DNA from: Onchidella celtica
Lineage: Eukaryota > Mollusca > Gastropoda > Systellommatophora > Onchidiidae
Length of the DNA stretch: 64,000 nucleotides
Assembly: GCA_963931925.1 (NCBI GenBank)
Contig: OZ007579.1
Span: 47,185,271 to 47,249,270 of the forward strand
Direction of reading: 5' to 3'
This document shows, in pieces, positions 20,711 to 31,651 of the stretch. A program made the position numbers and the translations under genes. The stretch's first letter is position 1. Every line of letters starts with the position of its first letter. Under the pieces are notes generated by a model that was not told the origin of the DNA, searched no databases, and worked only from the letters and a program-made list of their open reading frames with translations.

Positions 20711-22170
20711 CAAACTGGACAGCGTTGAGAATTCCTGTCCACACCCACAGAGGCTGCAGTAAGGAATGAGTTAAATTATCACCCTCCCATCCCCCGCCCC
20801 TGCCCCCCCCCCCCCCCAAGAATAAAATAAACCCCCAGTGGAGCAAGAATGAAGGAGCGGTGGTCGTCGAGAAAGAAAGATCCCCTTCTATCCCACAAGA
20901 TCCCATATGTACAGGAAAATATTTGCTCTAAGATTACACAATTAATTAGCGGTTACCATCCGCCGTAGGAATCAGCTATGACAAATCAAAGACTAATGGA
21001 CTTTAATTCAACCTAAAGGGTTTTTCTGACAGGGCGTAAAATATCACAACATTTTTTCAGTTGCTCTATAGTGAAATAAATCACCCTAATGCGTCTAGAC
21101 ACCAAAACTAATTAAATCTGACACTAAGTCTTACTTTTCTGTATCTTAATTTAATTTATGTAGCTGTATGTGCCAGCCAATCAGAATTGAAAACTAACTG
21201 TTTAATAAGAAGTTGCTCATGATTTTCTTGTGTCTTTTCTCCTGTTGCGTGAACCCAGGTACGTTGTTGCCAGAAGCTGTAACTCTTCGATGCAATAATT
21301 ATTATGTGAACATCGCCAAATAAATGTCGCTTAAATCGGTTTTGATTTTGTGAGCGAAACCTTTCGAAATACATCTTTGGTAGATTTGTATTATGAAGTG
21401 ACTAAAGAAACTTTCAACGCTATAAAATTTGCCTACCTGTCTGGTAATAACGCAAAGCTTTATTAAAATCCACAGATTTTGTACTATGAGATATCTTTAA
21501 TATAAAACAATATAAACGCCGTTTCCGGCTTAACTTGGTGGTAACTTTTTGACGTATTTTGTTATATCAATCCTTCTGCTGTCAGGGGAGAATTATGGTG
21601 CTCTAACAAGGATGTCTTAGCTAAATGCAGTTATCTAGAAAGGTTCAGCGGTGTGATGGGAACCGTGGAATTCGTACATATTAACACATATGATAAGGCC
21701 ATTTCATTGGCTGAGCCAGGCCGCTGCTAAAAAAAAAATCACCTGATTTAACTGACTTTTGGTAGTAGCTGTGATAAACCGATCTGGAATTTGGTTTTAC
21801 TTTTGGGGAAGTAACTCATGAAAAATTATAGTAATCAATCTTTAAAATAAAACAAAAAGAGAGAGATTTGGTCCGGTTTTTTGGCCCTTGACAGCCCCCC
21901 AAGTTGAGGGTTTAATCCTGCAAAATAAGGGTTAAATGAACTTTTACAAATATCGTAACTATTAAGCGTGATAGAGAAAGTTATTCAGTTTTTTGCTTCA
22001 CCTGCAAAATCGTTGAAAACCTATTTACGATAGTTTGCAACCCGGCCTTCAAATTAATTGTATAAAATCGTTTCTTACTTATACTATGGAAGTAAAACAC
22101 GTTTTGACGTCACACACATAATAATATACATTTCACTTGCTGATTTCCACGAGCGGGTGGGGAGTAGAGA
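20711..22170. other. Non-coding stretch with poly-C tract
   Basis: No gene seen. A run of about 15 C lies near 20803-20818. The rest is A/T-rich without recognisable domains. Confidence 0.4.
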
Positions 22171-22179
22171 CAGGAGGCT

Positions 22180-22345
22180 GATTTTAGTTTTAATGAAAGT
22201 ATTTTCGGGACAGGGTGGTTTCGATTCTCGGTTGGTGCAGGCATGTAGGAGTTTTGAGATTTGTCTCAATATTTTCTTGTCTCTGATCCTTGGGTAGGTA
22301 GGACCGAGCGCCTCGTCTTCTCGGACATCGATTTGGTTTCTTTCT
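22180..22345 (+). repeat. SINE-like repeat, copy 1
   Basis: It contains a tRNA B-box-like GGTTTCGATTCTCGG followed by GTGCAGGCATGT, then TGTCTCTGATCCTTGGG, a TAGGACCGAG segment and CGTCTTCTCGG. The same blocks in the same order occur at 55318-55570 (CAGTGCAGGCATGTTGG, CCCTGATCCTATTGGGG, TAGGATCGAGTAC, AGTCTTCTAG). This points to a tRNA-derived SINE family. The A box is weak in this copy. Confidence 0.55.
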
Positions 22346-23274
22346 GTCACATGGAACGAATGGTCATGGTGATTACTAAGTGGCCAGTATCTCAATTTGA
22401 GTTTGAGTTTGGAGAAAGGACGTCGACACACTAACGACCATATTGTGTAAGGAAGAAGCATGACAATAGATAGGATAACAGAATGATCGGATAGAAAGAC
22501 ACCCAGCTACAAGCGCCCTGCTACAAGTGCCCAACAACCATCCGCAGTTAGTATCTTTAGTAGATTTGAAATTATAACCAGGAACATTTTGGCCACATGC
22601 TTCCCTGTATGTAAGAAACCTTACTCTCACCAAGACTTTATAACGCTTTCTTGCAAAATTGATGTGAAACTTGTTGATACTACGTTGGACGGACAACGAA
22701 TTGTATTATGAAACGACGCGCAGAAACTTCAAATTGTACAAATATTTCATAAATTAATGGTCTCAGTGAAGTCACACTATCCTATAGAACACGATCTCCC
22801 TATGAAGAATCTGAGATGTTATACTGAAAAACATGTCTTTAACTATCACAACATTATTCCAGGTTTGCTTTGAGACCTAACTGGTAAAACGTGGACCGAA
22901 GGGCTCATATTTTGCCACATAGGTCCCGTTGTTTTCTGCCACGTGGAACATTTGCACCAACGTGATTACTGAGTTACATTAAAGCACATGGCGTAGTGGT
23001 GGAAACGAACCTGACAGTACATTCTTTCGGATAAAAAAAAAGATAAAAATAAAACTTCACTATGCGACTGGGGAGTCAAGGAGGTTAGTGAAATTAATAC
23101 AACTCAGGAGCCACAGTAAACGACAACAAGATAAATAGACTCAGATAGAAACTCCAATGGAAACGTATTGCTATTCTACTTAATCATATTATTATGTCAA
23201 CTTGGAGATGGGATAAACATGATATCTAGTTATTACATGATGTTTTTTTCATTATTTCACCCTTATGTATTTCA
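22346..23274. other. Upstream region of the SMB-domain gene
   Basis: No gene recognised. A splice-acceptor-like sequence (TTTCACCCTTATGTATTTCAG) ends near 23275, just before the chosen start codon of the next gene, so part of this stretch is probably a 5' UTR intron. Confidence 0.4.
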
Positions 23275-23299
23275 GATTTGCTCGGGCATATTTGATATA

Positions 23300-25585
23300 A
23301 TGGCAGTCTTAAATGCATTCCTCTGTATTCTACTGTTTTCTTCGAATATGAACATCAGTTGCAGCGATAAACTTCCTCATTCTAACTCCCCAAACGAGCA
23401 TAACAGATTACATGCAATGGTATCTGACAAAGAAGAAATTATTCCTGTACCGAATGTCATTCCCAGCAGCCCGTCGCCCAAGGACACATCCACTGATCTC
23501 ATACATGGGTCAAACACTGAGGTGTTCGGTCCGAGTACACAGACTCCAAGGACTGTCAGCAAGACGACATCTGTCACCCTTGAAATGATGATTCCTGGTG
23601 GAGAACTTGGCCACTCAAACAGTCTCAGTCCAGTCACACAATCTACAAAACACGATTTCCCTTCAACAGTATCAATGGACAGACAGCAAACTGCGGGTTT
23701 GAAGTCTGGAGACAATGACAATTCTATAACTCGAAGCTCGGGTCTCTCCACTGATGACGGAGAGTCAAATGCCAAGATAAACCTGGGGGCCTCTTGTCGT
23801 GGTAAATGTGGTCAATTGTTCCAGATGCCCTGTTCCTGTGATGTCCAATGTACAGCCTACAAAATCTGTTGTGAAGATACTGCAGATGAATGTCCCGAAG
23901 TAATGGAAGAAGGGAATACTGTTTATGGGAATATGAGGGATGTGGAGGTTGAATGTTACAAGGAAGGGATGTTATTCATTTCAAGCTGTCCTGAAAAGTC
24001 CAGATCAAACACACGTTTTCCTCAAAGTTGGACTCATCATGATGACCAATGGGTGACACACGTGGATGTCACTACACCTATGACTGTAGGCTTCACCAAG
24101 GGTCAGTTAACAGAAACTGTGTCCAGTAAATTTAATAAAAACAGAGACGATGTAGAAGATGTTTCTCCGGTGATCAGTTTTTTAGAAAACTCACCTGTTA
24201 CTGACAAGACCACTGGGTTAGTCTACAGAAACCGGCAAATCTTCTCTTGTAATGCAAAACCAGAATCCCAGGCTGTCACGTGGGACGCCAGAATCGTGAC
24301 CAAAGTAAACGTCTTCAAGATGAATTTGATGACGCAGGATATGGTAAGCGAAGATAAAGTGACCTACATTCCACCCAGCAACCAGCCTAGTAATGCTTCA
24401 TACAGACTTTGTATCCCGCAATCCATCAGCACGTGCCCAGACCAGGCACAATTACAAAATCCCTCTCTACAAGATAAATGCGAGGCTTTCATTTCTTATG
24501 TGAATTTATTGTCAGATAATTTATTTTACAGGAACAGATACTGCGCTTTGTGCAATGGAATTGAAGAGACAGACATTTATAACATTGAGTTATGGATTCA
24601 CAAACGCACTGAACCCATCTTTTCTATCATTATGAAACTTTCTCAACAGAAATTGAGCATCTCTTTGGCAGGACAAAAGATTTTACTTGGGAGAATGCCA
24701 TGGAAAAATGCAGAGTGTGACATGTCACAGAAAACTCAAAATGAAAATTTGAATGAGAATTTTGAATGTAAATTACTCGGCTGTACCAATGGCTTCATCA
24801 TGCGACCTGATGGAAATTGCAGACTTAAAATATTAAAGCGAATCGCAGTTTCAGATGATGGGGACGTTCCGTTACAATACAGTCGGTATTTCGACGTTGA
24901 AAATTTGTCTCCAGACGATCAGATAGAAGACGTCGACAGATCATCTATGAGTGACGAGGGCAATACTTTGTCAGCTTTTATTTACTGTTTTTTAGAAAGC
25001 CATTTGGATCAGGAATTAGAAGATGTTAATTTTACTCCTTTGATTCGCTACAATTCGCAACTGAACTTGTCGCTGTACGTCATGGATTTTCTTGCCTATG
25101 GCATTGCACAGAGACTGAGTCATTCTGAGTTTGAGATCCATGTTAAACAGCTCCTGCGGATGGCCATGGCACTGAAATCCTATCTGAAAACCCAGAAGAC
25201 ACACCCAAAAGTTTTCCCGTCAAGAAAACCACATGTCCAGTTGAGGACTTACAATATTTCATTTAGTTACCCATCTATTAAAGTGGGTCGTAATGTTTCT
25301 GAGATCGTAGACAACACAACTACTACTGTATGTCTGTGCTCAGGAACATATGAAATCATTATACAAGGTAGACAAAGTGAACCGTGTCTTCTGGGTTGTT
25401 TTCAAGACTCTATTTATGAGGAAGACAAAGACGACATTCAAAGATTTTCTCAGTCCAAATGTTTTTCTGTCTTCGACCAGCAAGTCAATAATGGTAACTG
25501 GTGGAGGTTGTCCAGTTTTTATCTTGCGAGGTCACTGATTCTTTCCCTAACAGCGGCTGGTCTGCTGGTTCCTTTGTTTGTTTGA
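23300..25585 (+). CDS. Secreted/surface protein with somatomedin-B-like domain
   Basis: 761 residues in one exon. I chose the ATG at 23300 because MAVLNAFLCILLFSSNMNIS is a good signal peptide and an acceptor-like TATTTCAG lies just upstream; the frame is also open back to 23168. After a Ser/Thr-rich segment, residues about 166-198 form a Cys-rich module (CRGKCGQLFQMPCSCDVQC then KICCEDTADEC) with somatomedin-B spacing. Further Cys-rich blocks include YRNRYCALCNG, a pattern I associate with ectodomains of invertebrate family-B-like GPCRs (from memory, not certain). There is no seven-helix domain. The protein ends in a hydrophobic tail SLILSLTAAGLLVPLFV preceded by NNGN, compatible with a GPI signal or short anchor. 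NxS/T sites are frequent. Partial paralogues lie on the minus strand at 20174-20710 and beyond the right edge. Confidence 0.75.
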   Translation: MAVLNAFLCILLFSSNMNISCSDKLPHSNSPNEHNRLHAMVSDKEEIIPVPNVIPSSPSPKDTSTDLIHGSNTEVFGPSTQTPRTVSKTTSVTLEMMIPGGELGHSNSLSPVTQSTKHDFPSTVSMDRQQTAGLKSGDNDNSITRSSGLSTDDGESNAKINLGASCRGKCGQLFQMPCSCDVQCTAYKICCEDTADECPEVMEEGNTVYGNMRDVEVECYKEGMLFISSCPEKSRSNTRFPQSWTHHDDQWVTHVDVTTPMTVGFTKGQLTETVSSKFNKNRDDVEDVSPVISFLENSPVTDKTTGLVYRNRQIFSCNAKPESQAVTWDARIVTKVNVFKMNLMTQDMVSEDKVTYIPPSNQPSNASYRLCIPQSISTCPDQAQLQNPSLQDKCEAFISYVNLLSDNLFYRNRYCALCNGIEETDIYNIELWIHKRTEPIFSIIMKLSQQKLSISLAGQKILLGRMPWKNAECDMSQKTQNENLNENFECKLLGCTNGFIMRPDGNCRLKILKRIAVSDDGDVPLQYSRYFDVENLSPDDQIEDVDRSSMSDEGNTLSAFIYCFLESHLDQELEDVNFTPLIRYNSQLNLSLYVMDFLAYGIAQRLSHSEFEIHVKQLLRMAMALKSYLKTQKTHPKVFPSRKPHVQLRTYNISFSYPSIKVGRNVSEIVDNTTTTVCLCSGTYEIIIQGRQSEPCLLGCFQDSIYEEDKDDIQRFSQSKCFSVFDQQVNNGNWWRLSSFYLARSLILSLTAAGLLVPLFV

Positions 25586-26036
25586 ACCTGAAGAAATGCC
25601 TGTCTCCTGGATGTGCAAACACCAGGCTGCCGTAATGATTGTAAATGTCAGAGTTATTGCTCTAGCAGGAGACAGTCTTTCTCAATCAATGTGGAAACAT
25701 TTGACAACCTTAATGAAAGTTAGCTTTGTTGACTAATCAGTCTAGATAGAATCGCTTGAAAGAGGTGAAGAGATGACAGTTGAGAGCAGAATCTCCTGCT
25801 TCCATCCAAGAACGTAAAGCGACGAATGATTTTACAGGACGATGATGGAAAATGTGGTGGTTTAAGACAATGTCTATCATAAAAGTCTGTTTCATCCGAG
25901 TATTTTATGTACATTTTGATGTTCTGTATATCATCAAATCATGTAGAAGGGCAGAAATGTGTATATTGTGTGCGTCAAACAAATGCGGCGTGAATGTTCT
26001 GCATATGGGGTTAACTGAAATAAGAACTTTAAATTA
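25586..26036 (+). other. 3' UTR/flank of the SMB-domain gene
   Basis: Homologous, in inverted orientation, to 20174-20400 plus 14200-14340, with the solo LTR removed. Conservation beyond the stop codon shows that the duplication covered the 3' flank as well as the coding exon. Confidence 0.7.
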
Positions 26037-26038
26037 TA

Positions 26039-26852
26039 TCGGGTGATCAGAAAAAAACAACAATAAACAACTGCCCCAACATTGACACCAAATATCTCGC
26101 AATCCTTTTGATGAATCCATGAGAAATTTTGGTAGAGTTATGTCCATTATGTATGTGATACTATGTTAAATTTTCATCAAGATTTAATTAATAATTTTAA
26201 AGATATTTTAGGTTAAGTGAGTGTCTGTCAAAAATTAATAACACAAATTAGCTAAGCAAGACCTATCTTAACGCCTTACTTCATAATTTTTTTCAATTAA
26301 GGTATTTCGTTCAATTTTTGTATGCATACATATTATGTATTTACCAATAAACATGTGAAATATCATTGAGATCGAATAAGCGGTTCATGATGTATACTGC
26401 TTCAAATTTGGGGCAGTTTTTTTTTCATATCATCATTAGTTGGAAAACACTCGACCTGGAGGTAATCAAAGGATCACTATTGGAAGCAAACGGCTTGGTT
26501 GCATGCCGTCTGCTAAACTTAGATCTTCAAAAAAAAAAGGTTGGATTGGAAAGGTGGACTGGATTTGATCAAAAAAACTTGGAGAAAAAATACTCAACTC
26601 TTGTGCCCTGGATAGCTGAATTTGCGTTAAAATCTTCATCGTTCTTGCTCAGCTGGCTTGTTTTATTAGTTTTTGACAGACACACATTTAATCTAAAATA
26701 TCTTTAAAAGTAATGATTAAAGCTTGATTAAATTTTAACATAGCATTACACATGTAATGGACATAACTCTATCAAAATTTCTCTGGGATTCATCAAAAGG
26801 ATTGCGAGATATTTGGTGTCAATGTTGTTGCAGTTGTTTTTTTATCACCCGA
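26039..26852. mobile_element. MITE with about 190-bp terminal inverted repeats, TA duplication
   Basis: 814 bp with ends TCGGGTGAT...ATCACCCGA, flanked by TA on both sides (26037-26038, 26853-26854). The arms (26039 to about 26240, and about 26660 to 26852) share ACATTGACACCAAATATCTC and TTGATGAATCC in inverted order. TA duplication suggests Tc1/mariner-type mobilisation. The 113-codon frame inside (26366-26707) has no recognisable transposase motif, so the element is non-autonomous. It is absent from both paralogous flanks, which act as empty sites. Confidence 0.82.
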
Positions 26853-27027
26853 TATTTTCAAAAGACTTCATCTAAAACTGCACACGAATGCTGGCAATAG
26901 GTAAACAGATATATTGCCGACGTCCAAAGGCAGAGCAGATATATACACAGGCAAACCTCTAAGTTCTTCTGTTCTCTCACCATCTCAAAAAACACTAGCT
27001 GTACAGGACAAATTTTCAACTTTCGCC

Positions 27028-27195
27028 TAGACATTGTCCATCCACTGCAGGATGTAGCCCTGCGACAATGACTTCCATTCCTTTCTGTCTGATGTCTTCC
27101 TCATCCATGTTGTTCTCCCTGTCTTTTGAATATCATCCTGCCACCTTCTTCCTCGTCGTCCTCGAGTCTTCTTTTTCCTGTCCGTGGTTGCCATT
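27028..27195 (-). pseudogene. LINE ORF 3' tail fragment
   Basis: The minus-strand frame reads RGRRGRRWQDDIQK and TTWMRKTSDRKEWKSLSQG, ending GYILQWMDNV then TAG at 27028-27030. This block (RGR, then WxDDI, then TWMR, then DRxxWK, then a final LQW) is the usual C-terminus of many animal LINE proteins. Nothing upstream on the minus strand continues it, so it is a strongly 5'-truncated copy. It belongs to a different family from the LINE at 8711. Confidence 0.8.
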
Positions 27196-27199
27196 CAAT

Positions 27200-27815
27200 G
27201 CAGAACACATTCCTACAAAATAGAAGAAAGAATACAAAACACAACCAACCAAAGCTAAACAAGGCGGTCGCTCACCATTTCATTAATTTTTTCTGTAATT
27301 TGGTCTACAGATCGACCATCCTTTTGATCGCTGTGAAGATCATGCATTTTGTTTCACATTGCGTAACACATTTCTCACTTACCGAATCCTTATCAGGACA
27401 ACGCCTTTCAAGTTTAATTCTCCCTACTATGTGACAAGAATGGCTCAGAAAAAGGCAGGAATTATGGTATTTCTAAATTCTGACACTCATGGCAATATGC
27501 GCAAGCGGAAAAACATCTGTCGTCATGTTTTCATGAATATCTGGTTCAGATTTAAAACACTTGTTTTATGTGTCAATTGTTGTGGACAATTATGAGATGG
27601 CCTGTAATACATAATGGGATATGCCAAGTTCTTGTTGATCAGCCTTTTGGCAAATGGAAGAACAATAACAGAGTTAAGTCTGAATTACACACGACATTAA
27701 TTAATTGTATTAATATGATTAAGCAGCTACTTGTGGACACCTGTGTCTCGCACATACCTTATTTCTAGTCAGTTGATGAGCTAGAGAATCCGTTTACTTC
27801 TCTACCTAAACAGAT
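27200..27815. other. Insert-specific stretch, no gene
   Basis: Together with the MITE and LINE tail this belongs to about 1.78 kb present here but absent from the paralogous flanks at 14145-14340 and 63900-64000. No domain recognised in its open frames. Confidence 0.4.
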
Positions 27816-28230
27816 TTTCATCCTTCATTTTGAGAATCCCGAAAATGCCACCGATTTCTCGTTTCGGAGAAGAAAAAGAGATTGTGTTGCAGGTTAGTGC
27901 TTTCTGTTGAACCAAAACACATCTGAAGCTGCAAACATGGGTAGACAGGAACCAGCAGATTCCTAACAGCAGCAACCCCCCTTCAAGAAACTGGTATTTC
28001 TATTGACAGTAGCCTAATGGCATACTAAGGTTTCTGCGGAAAACAAGGGACAGTGCGCAGTTCATGCCTACTCAACATGTGAGGAATTAAATCTAGACGA
28101 CCAAAATTATTATTATGGTTTGTTCACCCAAAATAACATAGGGAAAAGAAGCAGCAATATAATTATTTTTATTGAATTTTACTGGCTGCGAATGCCTTGC
28201 CTTTTCCTTTATTTTCACACCTGCTCTCTC
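27816..28230 (+). repeat. Duplicated 3' flank (matches 63600-64000 inverted)
   Basis: It aligns with the reverse complement of 63600-63930. Shared blocks include TTTCTC then TTTCGGAGAAGAAAA, CACATCTGAAGCTGCAA, ACCAGCAGATTCCTAA, GGTATTTCTATTGACAGTA, GAAAACAAGGGAC and GTTCATGCCTA. It is the distal 3' flank of the SMB-domain gene family. Confidence 0.8.
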
Positions 28231-30187
28231 AAGCGTGTCTAGACCGGTTTCCTTATAATACATTTCAATCATATATTTTTTATATACATGTACGTAGACC
28301 TAGACGTGTTTACTTGAATTTCAGCAGGTTCCTTGTCATGCAGTACAATTAATTACTCAGTGTAGATAAAGAATTCCGTACGTCCCGACCACTTCGAATT
28401 CTTACACTTCTTTTCAAAATGTTCTTGTTGTTTTCTGGTTGAAGGGAAAAGGGTAGTGATAAATAAGTCACGGGTCAGGGGCTATGGAGAGGGTTTTAGT
28501 TATTTTTATGGGTTGGGGATAGCGTGATCATGACAGGGTGGTTGGGACTGTCGGGCTTCGTTCCCACTGTATGATTGCCCATTTTATAAATTAAGTAAAA
28601 TATTACTTCAAAATCACAAGCTAAACCTCTTGGAATGAAGATTTCTTCCTATTGTTTAAATTTGTTGAGGCTGAGGTTAATAACACTACAAGCACAGCCA
28701 CAAGTGCAAAAAGATAATTTGTAAAACTCCGATGAATTATAAGAAGAAACGGGCTCCAACTCTGGATAAGCTGTAAGGTAGATCTACGTTTTAATTCTAT
28801 GACTTTTCAAAGTTCTTCGCGTGAACTACCTTTTTTTGTGTGTGTTCCTGAAATATGTTAAAGTACCGAAAGTTTAGGTCCCAGAGTACAGATTGCTTTC
28901 CCACACACAACAATAAGAAAAATAAGCCTTCACTTCCAGACTGATGTTAACTATGTTATGGCAAGGAGGACAATGGGCAAGTTCAGATTCATGTCTCTAG
29001 CACGCTATAGTAGGGGGGAGTTAGTTGATCTAACTACAACCCTTTAGAAAACGAAACTATTACAGCTGTAGAATACATAAACACGAGATCCGACGATCGA
29101 TTAAATAATACTAAAGTTTAATAACTGTATCTTAACAATAAAATACTAGGAAGGCACCAGCGAACAACTAAATATCTTACGCCACACTAGAAGGAAAACT
29201 CACCTACTCACCAACCGATCACTCACATGGGTCCATATGTATAGGTATTTCTATAGAAAGTTCCCGAAATAAACGTAACCTCTCCCCTCGCCCGAACGCC
29301 AACAATAAAATGAAAAAAGAAGTGAACACATGCTCAGTCACCAGTATAACAAGCAACGGGGAAGGGCAAGGGGTAGCTTGCAGACGCTACAAAGTCCGTA
29401 GCAACGCCGAAAGACAGATTTAGACCCATCAAATTCTTTTCTAGACTTGTCAATTTCAACTTTGCAAAATGGTTTGAGTGAACAGCTACTGCACTTTGAA
29501 ATAAATCAGCTCTTTTAATCCTACTTTAGAGACATTACATGTTATTCAGGATACATTTTTATGAAGAGGGTGATGATTTAATAAAATACAGATCTAAATC
29601 AGCATTGTTTAAAATGACATGAAAAAAAATCTACACATTTTATCATTTTTCATTTCATCTAACATTTCTACAATATTACAGATACCCTTCCCCCGCCCTC
29701 CCTCTGTGTAATTTAAACACTAATTTACACATGACACATGTGATTGTGGGGCAGGATGGTGTCTGTTGAAGTAAACAACAAAATCTATATAGCTGAACAG
29801 TGTTTTAAATTAGATCTACACACAGTTCAGCTTAGTGCTACCAGCACTGTGCTCGGAAGGACAGAGGTCATCATCATATTATGCATTACAGTATTTTAAT
29901 GTAATATTAAAGTAAGCAGTCCAGGCATCGAGAAAGCACATAGTGATTTATACAGAAAACAGCTTTTACATTCACGTAATACCTGTAGTTTTTAGCATGT
30001 GTCCCTAACCAATATGAACTTGTTTCCATCACGCGAGTGCTCTTCTGGTGAAAATTGCAGAAAACGTTTCTTGTTTAAATGAAATCACTTGAGATTGTTT
30101 TCCGTTCGTGCAATATTGAAATTTTTACCAAATAAAAAAGTCAAAATAAAGCGTCAGTCGAGCTCGACTAAGACTAAAGATATCTAA
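28231..30187. other. Non-coding stretch
   Basis: No gene, RNA or element recognised over almost 2 kb; A/T-rich with short simple repeats. Confidence 0.45.
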
Positions 30188-30325
30188 TCACAAGGGGGGG
30201 GGGGCACAGGTGGCTGATGAGTTCAATCTGCCCACGGAAGGACCTCTGGCAGTGAGGGCAGGGAATGGTGGCTGCCGGATGAGGGTCAACTGACCTGGAT
30301 TCCTCGCCTGCCGTCGCTGGAATAT
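30188..30325 (-). pseudogene. LINE C-terminal zinc-finger fragment
   Basis: The minus strand encodes TIPCPHCQRSFRG followed by QIELISHLC. This C2H2-like finger with an ISHL motif is typical of the extreme C-terminus of many animal LINE proteins and is related in pattern to CNHCHRT...ISHER in the full LINE here. It is preceded by an acidic linker and followed by a G/C homopolymer. No RT domain is attached, so it is a 5'-truncated remnant. Confidence 0.65.
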
Positions 30326-30575
30326 CATTTACATAGTGCATCACATCATAACATCAAAACTTTCTCTCTATAAAAACTTATGTTACCCATAATGATCAAA
30401 ATCTCCGGACAACTGATGACAATTTTGTCAAAAAGAAATCAGATTCGCAAAGCTTGCGAACACACCACATACAAACACACGAAATCAGACTCTTTTTGTA
30501 CAAAACATATAGAATCTTTCTCCATTTCAGTGACAAAAAAAAATTCTGCGCAAAGTCAAAGTCACCAATAACAGC
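30325..30575 (+). repeat. Divergent dispersed repeat, copy 1 (pair with 34985-35200)
   Basis: Blocks shared in order with 34985-35200 are CAT(A/C)ACATCA, AATGATCAA, AATTTTGTCAAAAAGAA (AATTCTGTCAAAAAGAA in the other), ACATACA...CACA, GAAATCA, TTGTA(C/T)AAAAC and CATTT(C/T)AGT. Divergence is high. The family is unknown. Confidence 0.5.
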
Positions 30576-31640
30576 GTGCAGTCATTTCTAAACGTACATT
30601 CACAGAAAAAATGCTGCAAAGTTACCGTATATAAAATATTATTCACTTAATAATAATTTATACGACGCAAGTTTCCTGACGTCTCAAGGGACTTTACAGT
30701 GAGAAAAACAAAATACCAATCCACTTTCATGTGCATACTGTCACGTGGTGAATTTTCGTGAACTGTTCCTAATTCATTCTCCCTTTAAAGTATCAAACCA
30801 AGCAAGCAGACCAACGACCAACGGACACATGGAGTGAATTTTCAAATGAAACACGTTATTTATTGCACGATGAGTTTCATAGTGGCTTCTATCAAATATA
30901 CCCACTCATACAAGAGGCAAAATGTACAATCAAAGAAAAAAACAAATACAGACATGCAAAAATTCCTATCGAGGACATGGCGATTTTTCCCGAACCCCTT
31001 TCTTTCTATAACTTAACTAATGATACTTAGAAAGTCTTGGTCAACAGCTGTTCTCCTCGTTGATACTTTCACGTCTCCGTGGTTCGGGAGGACTTCCGAA
31101 TGCGTTCCCTAGCTATTATAACGTTAGTGAACTTTACTCACCGTTATGCATTGTTTCGGACTTTATGACCAATTGTCACTTCATATTGACAATACATTTT
31201 TTAGCACAGATGTTCAGGGAAGAATAGTACAATCCAAAAATGAGTCTGAACTGACAGAAAATCCAAAAACAGCTGCCATTTTGAAACTGGCAGGGGAGAG
31301 GTCACGGTAACAAAATTGTCCAAAAGCGCCACCGGAAAAGTTTTGGCGAAATAAAACATGATAGGGTAAAAACGCATTTTTGGAAATTCAGTCACAAGAC
31401 ACGGTTTACGCGTGATTATTATTATGTGGATGTCTCTCTCTCTATCTCTGTCCGTCTGTCTCTCTCTCTCTATTTCTCAGATTTGTCAGATTGATATGTA
31501 ACGACGTGAGGGTCTAGTCAGTTTGTATCATCGAGGCCGTAGGCCGATGTTCGTCTGGGCAGTAGTCAGATTGACATGTCAGGGAAAGCCGCGGGGGCAG
31601 CTATGCAATCAATAGAAGTGGGCTAGGATTAGTTATGTAT
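30576..31640. other. Non-coding stretch with CT microsatellite
   Basis: No gene. A CT/GTCT-rich simple repeat lies at about 31430-31480. A short motif GTCAGATTGA(T/C)ATGT occurs twice (about 31487 and 31567) to the left of the Merlin-type transposase. Confidence 0.45.
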
Positions 31641-31651
31641 GCGCACTTACC

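Noticed and set aside
23168-23299. Upstream extension of the SMB-domain protein to the ATG at 23168
   Set aside because: An acceptor-like pyrimidine tract and CAG end at 23275, and the ATG at 23300 gives a clean signal peptide; the extension would bury it.
26366-26707. 113-codon frame inside the MITE as a transposase
   Set aside because: No DDE/D signature or DNA-binding motif; much of the C-terminal end is encoded by the inverted-repeat arm.
31430-31480. CT-rich stretch as a regulatory element
   Set aside because: Plain microsatellite; no adjacent gene start.
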